DNA of 36,589 nucleotides, from the NCBI RefSeq assembly GCF_000260415.1, contig NZ_BACP01000059.1:1-36589 (forward strand). The letters are read 5' to 3'. Positions within the stretch are counted from its first letter, which is position 1, and the number at the start of each line of letters is the position of its first letter. This document shows positions 1 to 8,622 of this stretch, piece by piece. The translations under genes and the position numbers were made by a program. The notes under the pieces were generated by a model. That model had not been told where the DNA came from and did no database searches. It saw nothing but the letters and a program-made list of their open reading frames with translations. Source of the stretch: Liquorilactobacillus mali KCTC 3596 = DSM 20444 (GTDB lineage: Bacteria > Bacillota > Bacilli > Lactobacillales > Lactobacillaceae).

Positions 1-44
1 AGCCCCTTTCTTTACTTTCTTAATACCATAGCTTTGCTTAACTT

Positions 45-899
45 TTATTTTTCTGCAAAAGTGATAATCTGAGTCTTTACAACTGTTGGTGTTAATTCAA
101 TTATTCTAGCCCCTCGTTTCAGCGAGCCGTAAGTATTATATCCAGTTACATTGCCATAACCAAGTTTTATTCCCTTATAATCAGCAATAAAATTATTGTC
201 ATGGTCGTGGCCTACAAAAAGAGCTTTAATATTTTTCGCCTTTTTTAGACTATAGAATAAGCCGGAATTATATGGCGATGCGCAAATGCTCTCATTCTTT
301 TTCCCCTCCTGATATGAATCTACCAAGTTATATTCAGGCAGAGGAATATGCATGAATGCAACATCTTGCTTGTTTTTTCCCTTCTCATAAGGCAAATGCC
401 AGAACCATTCAACTTGTTCCGGCTCAATAGCAGCATAATCTTCTGGCTCCTCCTTTAAATAATCACCGCTATCCCATACATACAGGACATTGCTTAACTT
501 ATTATCTCGGTAAACCTCTAGTGTATAGCTTTCACGACCATTAACAACCATACTGTGTTTCTTCGGTACTCTATGCTCAAGGAACTGTTCGCATTCTCGC
601 AGTTCCGCTCTTGAATGTTGCCCTTCGCTATCATGATTTCCATAGGTTACAGCAACTGGAACATTGTACTTATTCAACATTTTATACAGTTCACCCAGTA
701 CCTTGTCGGGTTTGTCAACAGACTTACCCCAAATAAGATCACCAGTAATCATGATTAGGTCAAAATCATTTTCTTTTAGCAATTGTTCAATTTGTCGAAT
801 AGTTTTATTGCTTGCATCATTGAAAGGATACTCACCCAAATGAATATCCGTCAATTGACAAATTCGAAAATTTTTATTACCTGTAATCTCCAAATTCAT
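45..899 (-). CDS. Calcineurin-like metallophosphoesterase
   Basis: A 284-residue cytosolic protein with no signal peptide. It carries the ordered metal-binding motifs of the calcineurin-like phosphoesterase fold: QLTDIHLG (D18, H20), ITGDLIWG (D54), YGNHD (about 86-90), a MHIP histidine in the middle and GHDHDNN (about 230-236). The family hydrolyses phosphomono- or diesters with a two-metal centre. The GHDHxNN ending resembles the yeast Dcr2/Sia1-like group more than the nucleotidase or CpdA groups, but the substrate cannot be read from the sequence. It is the last gene of a six-gene operon, 11 bases after the PHP gene, so it probably acts on whatever the linked ABC importer brings in. Family call is firm; role is inference. 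Confidence 0.85.
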   Translation of the reverse strand: MNLEITGNKNFRICQLTDIHLGEYPFNDASNKTIRQIEQLLKENDFDLIMITGDLIWGKSVDKPDKVLGELYKMLNKYNVPVAVTYGNHDSEGQHSRAELRECEQFLEHRVPKKHSMVVNGRESYTLEVYRDNKLSNVLYVWDSGDYLKEEPEDYAAIEPEQVEWFWHLPYEKGKNKQDVAFMHIPLPEYNLVDSYQEGKKNESICASPYNSGLFYSLKKAKNIKALFVGHDHDNNFIADYKGIKLGYGNVTGYNTYGSLKRGARIIELTPTVVKTQIITFAEK

Positions 900-910
900 G
901 GTTGCACCTC

Positions 911-1783
911 CTACAAATAATATTTATTTTCCAAATATGTGTTGAATCCAGCAGAAACACTTTCAACCTTATGAGCATCCGCACCATAAACTAAAGGTAT
1001 TCTTTTCTCCTGTGCCTGTTGTATCCAATTATAATTTGGACTGGTTTCTGTTTGGGTGCTCCTAAAGAGGCCTGCAAAATTACAATCAAGAAGTTCGCCT
1101 CTATCAGCTATTTCATCCAAAATAGCATGCAATTTATCTTGCACTTGCTCATCCTCCCAAACTGTGTTGCTGGAAAACTCATTTCTCCACTTACGGTACA
1201 ACATAATATGCCCATACCTTTTTGGTTTATAATGTGTATCCCATGTTACAGCTTCCATCACAGTAGTTAGATAAGCTTTAGCAACTTCCACAGGCCGTTG
1301 ATATTCGCTTAAAACTCCATTTTTAAAATCAAGCAAACTATCATCTACCGCACTCAACCCTGCGTTAGTTGGCAGAAAATGAACTGATAAGATTGTATCA
1401 TCAACTTGGTTAGCATACTTCGCTAATTGATTTTGCGTCCATTCTCGAAACTCAGCGATGTAATCTATTTCAAATCCAATCAATATCTTGATGTCAGCTT
1501 GATATTTCTGCTTAATCTTCTGCATTTTCGTAAAATACCTTGGTAACTCATTAATACGCATAGCAGCAGTATATATTGAATGCGCAGATCCATTTGCCTT
1601 TTCATAAAATGCTTGTGGTAATGGAAAATGCTCGGTAATTGAGTAGGCCTTAAATCCCTCTGCGATTGCCTTTTGAATATATAGTTCAACATCTTCGCCG
1701 CTTCCATGTGAGCAAAACTCTGTATGATTATGTCCGCTCCAACTATCTCGAGGAATTTCTCTTAGTTGTTTCAAGCTTAACAT
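911..1783 (-). CDS. PHP-domain phosphatase, HisJ/HisK-like
   Basis: A 290-residue PHP-superfamily phosphoesterase. Metal ligands are visible in GHNHTEFCSHG (H18, H20, H26), ITEH (about 49-52), LSVHF in the middle and YGADAHK near the C-terminus (about 266-272). The overall pattern is that of bacterial PHP-type histidinol-phosphatase, which removes phosphate from L-histidinol phosphate. No other histidine biosynthesis gene is in the window. The gene starts one base after the stop of a PotA-like ABC ATPase and is followed by a second phosphoesterase, so a catabolic phosphatase for an imported phosphoester is more likely than a biosynthetic role. The start at 1783 is the only reasonable one. Substrate unknown. 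Confidence 0.8.
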   Translation of the reverse strand: MLSLKQLREIPRDSWSGHNHTEFCSHGSGEDVELYIQKAIAEGFKAYSITEHFPLPQAFYEKANGSAHSIYTAAMRINELPRYFTKMQKIKQKYQADIKILIGFEIDYIAEFREWTQNQLAKYANQVDDTILSVHFLPTNAGLSAVDDSLLDFKNGVLSEYQRPVEVAKAYLTTVMEAVTWDTHYKPKRYGHIMLYRKWRNEFSSNTVWEDEQVQDKLHAILDEIADRGELLDCNFAGLFRSTQTETSPNYNWIQQAQEKRIPLVYGADAHKVESVSAGFNTYLENKYYL

Positions 1784-1784
1784 C

Positions 1785-2807
1785 CTAAAACCCTACCTTT
1801 TCAATATCGCCTTTTCTGACATAAAATTTCACTGCTTTTCCTACCGTAAAAGTTTGTTGCTGATTTAAGAATTCTGCCTTTAGTTCCAGTCCATTATCTG
1901 AAGTAAGCCTGTATTCAATGCGATCACCCAGTATGGATATATTCTTAATATTTCCAGAGACAACTATGTAATCATCACTGTCACCAGTCATATTCGTTTG
2001 GAAAAGCTCGGGTCTAATAATGAAACTGCTCTTATCATTTTCTGCAACTTCAACTCCTAGACTGCGCAATTGTCCAGTTTCAAGGATGTTATGATTACCA
2101 ATGAACTTAGCCATAAATATATTTTGCGGATGCTTATAAATTTCTAGTGGCGAACCTTGTTGTTGAACTTTTCCATTGTCCATTACAATAATTTCATCAG
2201 AAATTGCCATTGCCTCAGCCTGATCGTGCGTAACAAACAACATCGTGATTCCTAATCTTTGTTGATATTCTCTGATTTGATTGCGCAATTCAATTCTAAT
2301 CTTTGCATCTAAGGCACTCAGAGGTTCATCTAATAATAAGATCTTCGGCTCTAAAACCATCGCCCTAGCAATCGCAACACGTTGCTTTTGTCCACCAGAG
2401 AGATTCTCAGGATAACTTTGCTTTTTATCTTGCAAATTAACAGTTTTAAGTATTGCACCAACCTTTTCTTTAATTACTGCATTTGATTCTTTTCTGACCC
2501 TTAGTCCATAGGCAACATTTTCAAAAACTGACAGATTAGGAAATAACGCATATGATTGAAAAATCATTCCGATGTTTCTCTGATTGGCCGCTAAATTCTG
2601 GATCTCCTTGCCATCGAGCAGAATCTTTCCCGCTATTTTTTGGTTTAGACCCGCAATCGCCCTGAGTACCGTTGTCTTTCCGCTACCACTTGGTCCGAGA
2701 AATGTTGTCAGCGTATTTTTTTGAATTTTAAAATTCATATCTTTAATTACCTGATTACCAGATAAATTAATGGAAAGGTCCTTCACTTCTAAGAAAATAG
2801 AACTCAT
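1785..2807 (-). CDS. ABC importer ATPase, PotA/FbpC/PhnT type
   Basis: A 340-residue nucleotide-binding subunit. It has Walker A GPSGSGKTT (K44), Q-loop MIFQSYALFP, signature LSGGQKQRVAIARAM, Walker B ILLLDEPLSALD and H-loop LFVTHDQAEAM. About 110 residues follow the ATPase core and form the TOBE-like regulatory domain of the polyamine, iron and 2-aminoethylphosphonate importer group. Its start overlaps the stop of the upstream permease by four bases, so the two are translationally coupled. It powers uptake by the two permeases and the binding lipoprotein encoded just upstream. The exact substrate class is not decided by the sequence. Confidence 0.9.
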   Translation of the reverse strand: MSSIFLEVKDLSINLSGNQVIKDMNFKIQKNTLTTFLGPSGSGKTTVLRAIAGLNQKIAGKILLDGKEIQNLAANQRNIGMIFQSYALFPNLSVFENVAYGLRVRKESNAVIKEKVGAILKTVNLQDKKQSYPENLSGGQKQRVAIARAMVLEPKILLLDEPLSALDAKIRIELRNQIREYQQRLGITMLFVTHDQAEAMAISDEIIVMDNGKVQQQGSPLEIYKHPQNIFMAKFIGNHNILETGQLRSLGVEVAENDKSSFIIRPELFQTNMTGDSDDYIVVSGNIKNISILGDRIEYRLTSDNGLELKAEFLNQQQTFTVGKAVKFYVRKGDIEKVGF

Positions 2808-3622
2808 AATTTTTTTGTATCCCCCACTTCTTCTACTTTTTTATTACCTTGTCGCTTCATGATAGCAATCATAATTATTGAAATTACTGCTAGAAAGAAG
2901 AAGTAAACTGTTGTCAAAACACTGCTTGCTTGCCCATTACTCTGCATTAAACGATACATATAAATTTTGAGTGTTTCATAGTTTCCACCTAAAATTATAT
3001 TAGTTAGCACATATTCACCAAATGCACTTGTGAATGTTAGCAGCATTGCAATAAACATTCCAACACGAATATTGGGTATCACAACCTTCACGAATGCTTT
3101 TAATGGGGAATCCCCCAAAATCAATGCCTGCTCAAACATAGCACGAAAATCGTGGGCAATAAAAGCATTATCGAGTGCTTGATATGTGACAGGTAGGCTC
3201 AACAGTGAAATTGCTAGTAAAAGTACCAGCATTTGTGGAATTGGCAGATTAGCATATACTCTTACCAATCCAGTAACTAGAACAATTCCTGGAATGGTAA
3301 ACGGCAGAACTGTAATAAATCTTAGTCTTGCCTTAATACTCTCATCGTATACATTGGCGTAGAATACAACAGGTAAAAAACAACACATTGCAATTATAGT
3401 AGTTACAATTCCAAGAATTATCGATCTTATCAAAGCAGACAGAAAGTCTGAGTTAGTGACAAGCTGCAGATACCATTCAAGCGTCCAGCCATCTGGAAGA
3501 ATAGTATTTACCCACGATTTAGCAAAAGAGTACATAATTGTCGCTATAATCGGTGCGACTAAATATACTGAAATCAGTGCAATTACTATCTTTGCGATAA
3601 CTTTGTCGGCATGTTTTTCCAT
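2804..3622 (-). CDS. ABC importer permease subunit 2
   Basis: A 272-residue integral membrane protein with about six hydrophobic helices. The cytoplasmic EAA-type loop is seen around EQALILGDSPLKAFVKVVIPNI, where the G-x(9)-P spacing contacts the ATPase. It belongs to the binding-protein-dependent type I permease family (PotC/PhnV-like). It lies two bases after the first permease and overlaps the ATPase gene by four bases. The charged C-terminal tail (KRQGNKKVEEVGDTKKL) is cytoplasmic. It pairs with the product of 3625-4449 to form the translocation channel. Confidence 0.88.
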   Translation of the reverse strand: MEKHADKVIAKIVIALISVYLVAPIIATIMYSFAKSWVNTILPDGWTLEWYLQLVTNSDFLSALIRSIILGIVTTIIAMCCFLPVVFYANVYDESIKARLRFITVLPFTIPGIVLVTGLVRVYANLPIPQMLVLLLAISLLSLPVTYQALDNAFIAHDFRAMFEQALILGDSPLKAFVKVVIPNIRVGMFIAMLLTFTSAFGEYVLTNIILGGNYETLKIYMYRLMQSNGQASSVLTTVYFFFLAVISIIMIAIMKRQGNKKVEEVGDTKKL

Positions 3623-3624
3623 TT

Positions 3625-4449
3625 TCAGCTGATTCTCCTCCCTTTGATATTTGTAACTCTATTGCCAAGCCATACTATTATTGTCATAATAACTGTAAAA
3701 AGCGTTGCAAAGGCACAAGCTAGAGGTACATTGGCTACCAACTCACCATTAATCAATGATCCAATAACTGTCGGGATTGAAACCAAATTGTTGCCCATCA
3801 AAGCATAGACAGTCTCATAAGTCCCCATTGCATTTGCAAAAAGCAAAACAAAGATTTCTACAATGTTGGGAAGTATGATTGGGAAAATTACTTTACTAAT
3901 AAAAAACATTTTAGAAGCCCCTAAAACATCAGACACTTCAAACCATTCCTTACTTAAACTGTCTAGAACCGGAAAGAAAAACATGATTCCCAAAGGAATT
4001 TCAAAAAAAGTATAGGCAAATGTCATACCTGTAACAGAATAGATATTCAAGGCATCATGTACATGCAGAGTACTTGTAATTGCCTTAAAAATACCCGCGT
4101 TACCAAATAAGATTATCAAGGAAAATGCCAATGGTACACCTGCAAAGCTTGATGACATATTAAACACTGTAATTAAAATATTTTTTGTGCTTAAGGATAG
4201 CTTAGTTAATGCCCAAGCCCCAATTATAGATATCACTAACGATATTAGTGACGTTATCAATGAAATACTAATACTGTTATAAATTGCCCCACGATAATAG
4301 CGTGAGAAGAAAATCTGGTGATAATTAGAAAAGCTAAAGCCCCCATCCATATTCTGCAAGCTTGAAATCAACATTACACTTACAGGTACTATTAAGACTG
4401 ATAATATCAGTAATCCAAACGGTAAAAATATTTTTAATCGTGTAGCCAT
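3625..4449 (-). CDS. ABC importer permease subunit 1
   Basis: A 274-residue membrane protein with an N-terminal positive patch, then about six transmembrane segments. The EAA loop is visible as DVLGASKMFFISKVIFPIILPNI. It is the PotB/PhnU-like partner of the following permease. The start lies three bases after the binding-protein stop codon, so it is co-transcribed and probably coupled. Nothing unusual in length or motif was seen. Confidence 0.88.
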   Translation of the reverse strand: MATRLKIFLPFGLLILSVLIVPVSVMLISSLQNMDGGFSFSNYHQIFFSRYYRGAIYNSISISLITSLISLVISIIGAWALTKLSLSTKNILITVFNMSSSFAGVPLAFSLIILFGNAGIFKAITSTLHVHDALNIYSVTGMTFAYTFFEIPLGIMFFFPVLDSLSKEWFEVSDVLGASKMFFISKVIFPIILPNIVEIFVLLFANAMGTYETVYALMGNNLVSIPTVIGSLINGELVANVPLACAFATLFTVIMTIIVWLGNRVTNIKGRRIS

Positions 4450-4452
4450 AGT

Positions 4453-5541
4453 TTAGTTTGCTCCTGTTACTTTATTCTTCCATTCTTGACCTAATTTCAG
4501 TGTTTCCTTGTTCCAAACATTGTTATCCTTTACATGATATTCTTTCTTATATTCACTTTCAGGTATCAGCTTTGCCTTTACAGCTGCTGGTAATTTTACG
4601 TCTTTACGGATTGGTCTTGCGTATCCCTTAGCCAAATTAATTTGTCCTGCATCTGATAAAATATATGATCTTGCCAATTTTGCGGCATAAGGATGAGCTG
4701 CGTTTTTATTAATAACTTCGGCATACCCACTTTCAACCGTACCATCCGTAGGAACTGTGATCTTATAACGCTTGGAATCAATCTGATGTGCATAATTCAA
4801 AGCATTAAAGTCCCACATTACAGCAACTTGAATCTCGCCTTTTTGCAAGTTTTCAATCGTTGTATCAACTGTTGATAAGCGATTTTCCTTTTGAAGTTTG
4901 GCAAAGTAATTAAGACCTGGATTAATATTCTTTTCACTACCACCATTTGCAAATGCAGCAGCTAAAACAGAATACTGTGCTTGTGCTGCAGTAGATACAT
5001 CCCCAATGGCAACTTTGTACTTTCCTGAAGCCAATTGTTTCCAGGAAGTTGGTGCGTCTGAAGAACTAACATTTTTTGTATCCGTAATAAAAACAATTGA
5101 GCCAGTATATCCGGCTGAATAGTACCCATCTTTATCCTTTGCCCATGATGGAATATCTTTCCAGTACTTTGTTTTATATGCGGCCAACAAATTCTCCTTT
5201 TTCGCAGTTGGCGCAACATTCAGACCGATATCACCTATATCTGGCGCACTAGAAGATTTCCCAGCTGACTTAAATTTTTGTAATTCTTGTGCACTAGACA
5301 TATCCGTATCAGTATGTGAAATTCCAAATTTTGACTTAATATCATTCCATGTTCCTACCCAGTTTGCCCAAGTATCTGGCATACCTACAGAAACCACTTT
5401 GCCTTCTTTTTTTGCTTGCTTAACAATCGTATTCCAATCATTCGAAGTAGCACTTGCACTACTACTATTTGAACATGCACTTAATGTCCCCATTACAAAA
5501 AGTGCTGCTAGAGTTACCAAATATTTATTTCGCTTTCTCAT
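4453..5541 (-). CDS. ABC importer solute-binding lipoprotein
   Basis: A 362-residue exported lipoprotein. The N-terminus has RKRNK, a hydrophobic stretch and the lipobox LSAC, so it should be cleaved and diacylated at Cys23. A Ser-rich linker follows, then a type II periplasmic-binding fold similar to family 1/6 extracellular solute-binding proteins used for ferric ion, polyamines and phosphonates. A good ribosome site (TTTTGGAGGG) lies eight bases before the ATG. It is the first gene of the six-gene operon. Aspartates, asparagines and aromatic residues are abundant but I cannot identify the ligand. Linked phosphatases suggest a phosphorylated organic ligand. Confidence 0.85.
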   Translation of the reverse strand: MRKRNKYLVTLAALFVMGTLSACSNSSSASATSNDWNTIVKQAKKEGKVVSVGMPDTWANWVGTWNDIKSKFGISHTDTDMSSAQELQKFKSAGKSSSAPDIGDIGLNVAPTAKKENLLAAYKTKYWKDIPSWAKDKDGYYSAGYTGSIVFITDTKNVSSSDAPTSWKQLASGKYKVAIGDVSTAAQAQYSVLAAAFANGGSEKNINPGLNYFAKLQKENRLSTVDTTIENLQKGEIQVAVMWDFNALNYAHQIDSKRYKITVPTDGTVESGYAEVINKNAAHPYAAKLARSYILSDAGQINLAKGYARPIRKDVKLPAAVKAKLIPESEYKKEYHVKDNNVWNKETLKLGQEWKNKVTGAN

Positions 5542-5585
5542 CGAAAATACCCTCCAAAACTTTTTTATGCTCTCATATCTTAAGC

Positions 5586-5632
5586 ACGTTGAATAGTATA
5601 CAAATTTAATGTTATGAATAAGTATTCAATGT
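5586..5632 (-). promoter_or_regulatory. Candidate promoter and operator of the ABC/phosphoesterase operon
   Basis: On the minus strand TATACT (5595-5600) is a candidate -10 about 55 bases before the first start codon; no good -35 is seen. The element is flanked by a near-perfect inverted repeat: ACGTTGAATA at 5586-5595 and TATTCAATGT at 5623-5632. A third half-site forms the 14-bp dyad TGAATA-AG-TATTCA at 5615-5628. Repeated TTGAATA arms around a -10 look like a repressor or activator site. No regulator gene is adjacent. Confidence 0.4.
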
Positions 5633-5710
5633 GTAACGGTTCTGCATTTATTTGGTAATTCTTTTGTATTATTTTAAAATAATTTATTCTTAAAATTTAT
5701 CGTAAAAAAA

Positions 5711-5755
5711 CATCCTCTCGTTTAAGTTGTGTTTCCCAGCTTAAACGACAAGATG
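5711..5755 (-). terminator. Intrinsic terminator of the CPBP protease gene
   Basis: A long hairpin pairs CATC-CTCTCGTTTAAG with CTTAAACGACAAGATG (5711-5726 with 5740-5755), with few mismatches. On the minus strand it is followed by seven T (5704-5710). It sits 28 bases downstream of the stop of 5784-6533. Confidence 0.85.
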
Positions 5756-5783
5756 CATTTTTATTTGACCTATGCTGTTCATT

Positions 5784-6533
5784 TTAAAATTCCAGCTTAT
5801 TTTGTTGCTTCTTTCTGACTAAAATCATTCCTGCAGAGATATACAATAAATCTACAAATAGGATTCCCAGCCATTTTTGCGATGTTGGTGTTGCAATAAC
5901 GATGCTGTGATTAATGAGTATTCCTGTAAAATCTAACATAAAGTGATACAGAATAGTCCACTTCAAACTCCCTGTTCTTAGATAAATCGCTGCGAGCATT
6001 ATTCCGATTGCAAATGCATTAACAGCTTGTAACAATGTTGCAGAGAATGATTGTCCGAAGAGATTAATCATGTGTGTCACACCAAATAAGATACTGCTGA
6101 CTAAAATTGCAGACAGATAACTGCTAAAATTGCGCTTACTATGCTGTATCATATTATTGAGCAGTATTCCTCGGAAAAAAAGCTCTTCAAATACAGCAGC
6201 TGATAATGCTAACAATATTGTATCCACAATCCGATATAAACTGGCATTCGGTAACTTTACGACCCAAGCCGTAAGATAGAACAAGTAGAAGACTATTGGC
6301 AAACTATTAATTTTCAGCAATTCACTAAGTGAAATATTCAACCGATGATGCAATTTAAGGTGTAAATATTTCTTATTTAAAAAAAGAACCAGTAAGGTCA
6401 ACAGTACATCATCCACAATAACACGATTATCTGATTTAATTCCTGCAAGCAAATATGTAAAATGAATTATTATAAACACTCCTATCAGACATAACCAGAT
6501 TCCAACGGTAGTTTTCATAGCCTTTAAATTCAT
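5784..6533 (-). CDS. CPBP-family intramembrane glutamic protease
   Basis: A 249-residue polytopic membrane protein with about seven or eight hydrophobic segments. It has the CPBP/Abi motifs in order: FEELFFRG (paired glutamates plus arginine), FGVTHMI (first histidine) and LYHFMLDF (second histidine with aspartate). Members include type II CAAX-like prenyl proteases; in lactic bacteria many lie near bacteriocin loci and are implicated in immunity or peptide processing. Here the gene stands alone, with a strong GGGGGG-rich ribosome site just before the ATG and its own terminator. No bacteriocin gene was seen nearby, so the substrate is unknown. Confidence 0.85.
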   Translation of the reverse strand: MNLKAMKTTVGIWLCLIGVFIIIHFTYLLAGIKSDNRVIVDDVLLTLLVLFLNKKYLHLKLHHRLNISLSELLKINSLPIVFYLFYLTAWVVKLPNASLYRIVDTILLALSAAVFEELFFRGILLNNMIQHSKRNFSSYLSAILVSSILFGVTHMINLFGQSFSATLLQAVNAFAIGIMLAAIYLRTGSLKWTILYHFMLDFTGILINHSIVIATPTSQKWLGILFVDLLYISAGMILVRKKQQNKLEF

Positions 6534-6930
6534 TTTTATTCCCCCCTTAAAAAATATTATATACAGTACTTCTCATCCCATTATACAATAAATTTTTAGA
6601 AATTTTCTGCGTACTAAAATAGGCACAAAATAAATTGTGATATAACGCAATAAAAATTAAGTACTACCACAACATTACAAATACAGCTGGTACTTTGCTA
6701 TGAGTAATTCAAGGTTAACGGAGAACTTTGATTTATGGAACATGTTTATACAGTGTAAATAAAGGAGTTAGATCAAACTTTAGCTTTTGATCCAGCTCCT
6801 CTAACTTAGATGTAAGATTTTAATTTACGGGGCACTTTTATACTGAATCAATATTGGAGCTAGATTACGTTATCTTTTGCCCCAACTTCTCAACTAATTG
6901 CGTATAAATGTGTTCTTCACCATTCACTTT
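6534..6930. repeat. Intergenic region with two copies of a hairpin-ended repeat
   Basis: No gene is visible here. Two copies of a degenerate unit lie in tandem: about 6701-6800 and 6817-6893. Each has a motif like TTTATGGAACATGTTTATAC, then an AAAGGAGTTAG/ATTGGAGCTAG arm, and ends in a hairpin (6763-6799: GGAGTTAGATCAAA paired with TTTTGATCCAGCTCC; 6855-6892, weaker). The first hairpin is followed on the minus strand by CTTTATTT and may end the glucosidase transcript. Related units occur at 29580-29690 and 33334-33429. Confidence 0.6.
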
Positions 6931-8601
6931 TTAATATTCATACACCCTTGTTTCATATGGTCTTAATTCTTTAACATTTTTATCATCATAATTACTAATT
7001 ATTAATTGCTTATTTTTTGGAACATCATAGTTACGCACAACATTTTTATCAGTAAAATTACCTATAACTAACAATGTCTTCCCTTCATATTTTCGTTTAT
7101 ATGCAAATACTTCTTCATCATCCGGATCAAGTTCAACGTAATTACCATAGACAATCAAATCGCTACTATGACGCAAATCTATTAATTTCCGGTAATAGTA
7201 AAATATTGAATTCTGATTGCTTAATTCTTTTTCAGCATTGATTTCAGAATAGTTCTCATTTAACTTCATCCAAGGTGTACCATCTGTAAAACCAGCATTC
7301 TTGGAATCATTCCATTGCATTGGCGTTCTTGCATTATCGCGTGATTCTGTAGCTAAATAACGCATCATTGTATCATGATCAACTAATTTTTCATGCTCCA
7401 CAATCTGATGATAAGCCTCAAGTGACTCAATATCCTGATAATCTTCCAAATGTTTGAAATGTGCATTGGTCATTCCCAATTCTTCCCCTTGATATATATA
7501 AGGTGTCCCTTGCAACATATGCAAGATTGTCGCTAATAACTCTGCTGACTTAACTCGATATTTTGGTGAATCATTGCCAAAACGCGAAACAACACGTGCA
7601 CGATCATGATTATTCCAATACAGACTATTCCAACCCTTACCATCTAGTGCTTTTTGCCATTTAGAAAGTGATTTTTTCAAATCTAATAATTTAACAGGCT
7701 TATCATTCCATTTTCCTATTCTTGGATCATCATTCATTGTTAAAGTAACATGATCAAATTGAAATATCATATTCAATTCCTTTGCTTCTAGTCCTGTATA
7801 CTCAATAGCATCTTCTGGGGTTGAACTAGGCATCTCTCCAACACTCATCACATCATAATTTGAGAGAACTTTATCATTCATTTCTCTCAAATAATCATTG
7901 AGTTTTGCTCCATCTGCTACCATTGGTTCAACATTTGCATATTCAGCTTTCTCAAGATTGGGTGCATCTGGAAATCCAGCTGGTTTCGATAAAAAGTTAA
8001 CAACATCCATTCTAAAACCATCTATGCCCTTATCAAGCCAAAATCTCATTAAATCCCAGACATGTTCACGTACTTCTGGATTTTCCCAATTCAAATCCGG
8101 TTGACCTTTAGCAAAAAGATGCAAATAGTACTGCTTGGTTGCTTCACTGTACTCCCATGTAGATCCACCAAAAAATGAGCCCCAGTTATTTGGTGCTTTT
8201 CCATCTTTGCCATCACGCCAAATATAGAAATTACGGTATGGATTATCCTTGCTCTTCTTACTTTCTTTAAACCATTCATGCTGATCAGAAGTATGGTTAA
8301 CAACCAAATCCATTACAATCTTTAAATCCAGTCGATGTGCCTCTGCTAATAGCTTATCAAAGATCTCCATATTTCCAAATTTTGGTTGAATTGAGCGATA
8401 ATCACTAATATCATATCCATTGTCCTTATCTGGTGACTTATATACTGGATTGAGCCAAATCACATCAACACCTAATTTCTTAATATATGGAAGGCGCTTT
8501 AGCACTCCACCCAAATCGCCTATCCCATCACCATTACTATCTTGAAAACTCCTTGGATATACTTGATATACAACCGCCTTTTGCCACCATTTCTTTTTCA
8601 T
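6931..8601 (-). CDS. Alpha-1,6-glucosidase (GH13_31, oligo-1,6-glucosidase or glucan 1,6-alpha-glucosidase)
   Basis: A 556-residue cytosolic glycoside hydrolase that releases glucose from isomaltose-type alpha-1,6 oligosaccharides. A calcium site DSNGDGIGD lies at about 21-29. GH13 regions are DLVVNHTS (98-105), GFRMDVVN with the nucleophile Asp near residue 200, VGEMPS with the acid/base Glu, and NNHDRAR. A Val directly after the nucleophile is the subfamily 31 signature for alpha-1,6 rather than alpha-1,4 specificity. I place the start at 8601, where GAAGGAGAGG stands nine bases upstream; an upstream in-frame TTG would include the ribosome site itself. It follows the sugar carrier by 21 bases and should share its LacI control. 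Choice between MalL and DexB is not resolved. Confidence 0.9.
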   Translation of the reverse strand: MKKKWWQKAVVYQVYPRSFQDSNGDGIGDLGGVLKRLPYIKKLGVDVIWLNPVYKSPDKDNGYDISDYRSIQPKFGNMEIFDKLLAEAHRLDLKIVMDLVVNHTSDQHEWFKESKKSKDNPYRNFYIWRDGKDGKAPNNWGSFFGGSTWEYSEATKQYYLHLFAKGQPDLNWENPEVREHVWDLMRFWLDKGIDGFRMDVVNFLSKPAGFPDAPNLEKAEYANVEPMVADGAKLNDYLREMNDKVLSNYDVMSVGEMPSSTPEDAIEYTGLEAKELNMIFQFDHVTLTMNDDPRIGKWNDKPVKLLDLKKSLSKWQKALDGKGWNSLYWNNHDRARVVSRFGNDSPKYRVKSAELLATILHMLQGTPYIYQGEELGMTNAHFKHLEDYQDIESLEAYHQIVEHEKLVDHDTMMRYLATESRDNARTPMQWNDSKNAGFTDGTPWMKLNENYSEINAEKELSNQNSIFYYYRKLIDLRHSSDLIVYGNYVELDPDDEEVFAYKRKYEGKTLLVIGNFTDKNVVRNYDVPKNKQLIISNYDDKNVKELRPYETRVYEY

Positions 8602-8622
8602 TTTACTATTCCTCTCCTTCAA

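Noticed and set aside
911-1783. PHP protein as a histidine biosynthesis enzyme
   Set aside because: The motif pattern fits histidinol phosphatase, but no his gene is near and the gene is embedded in an importer operon with a second phosphoesterase.
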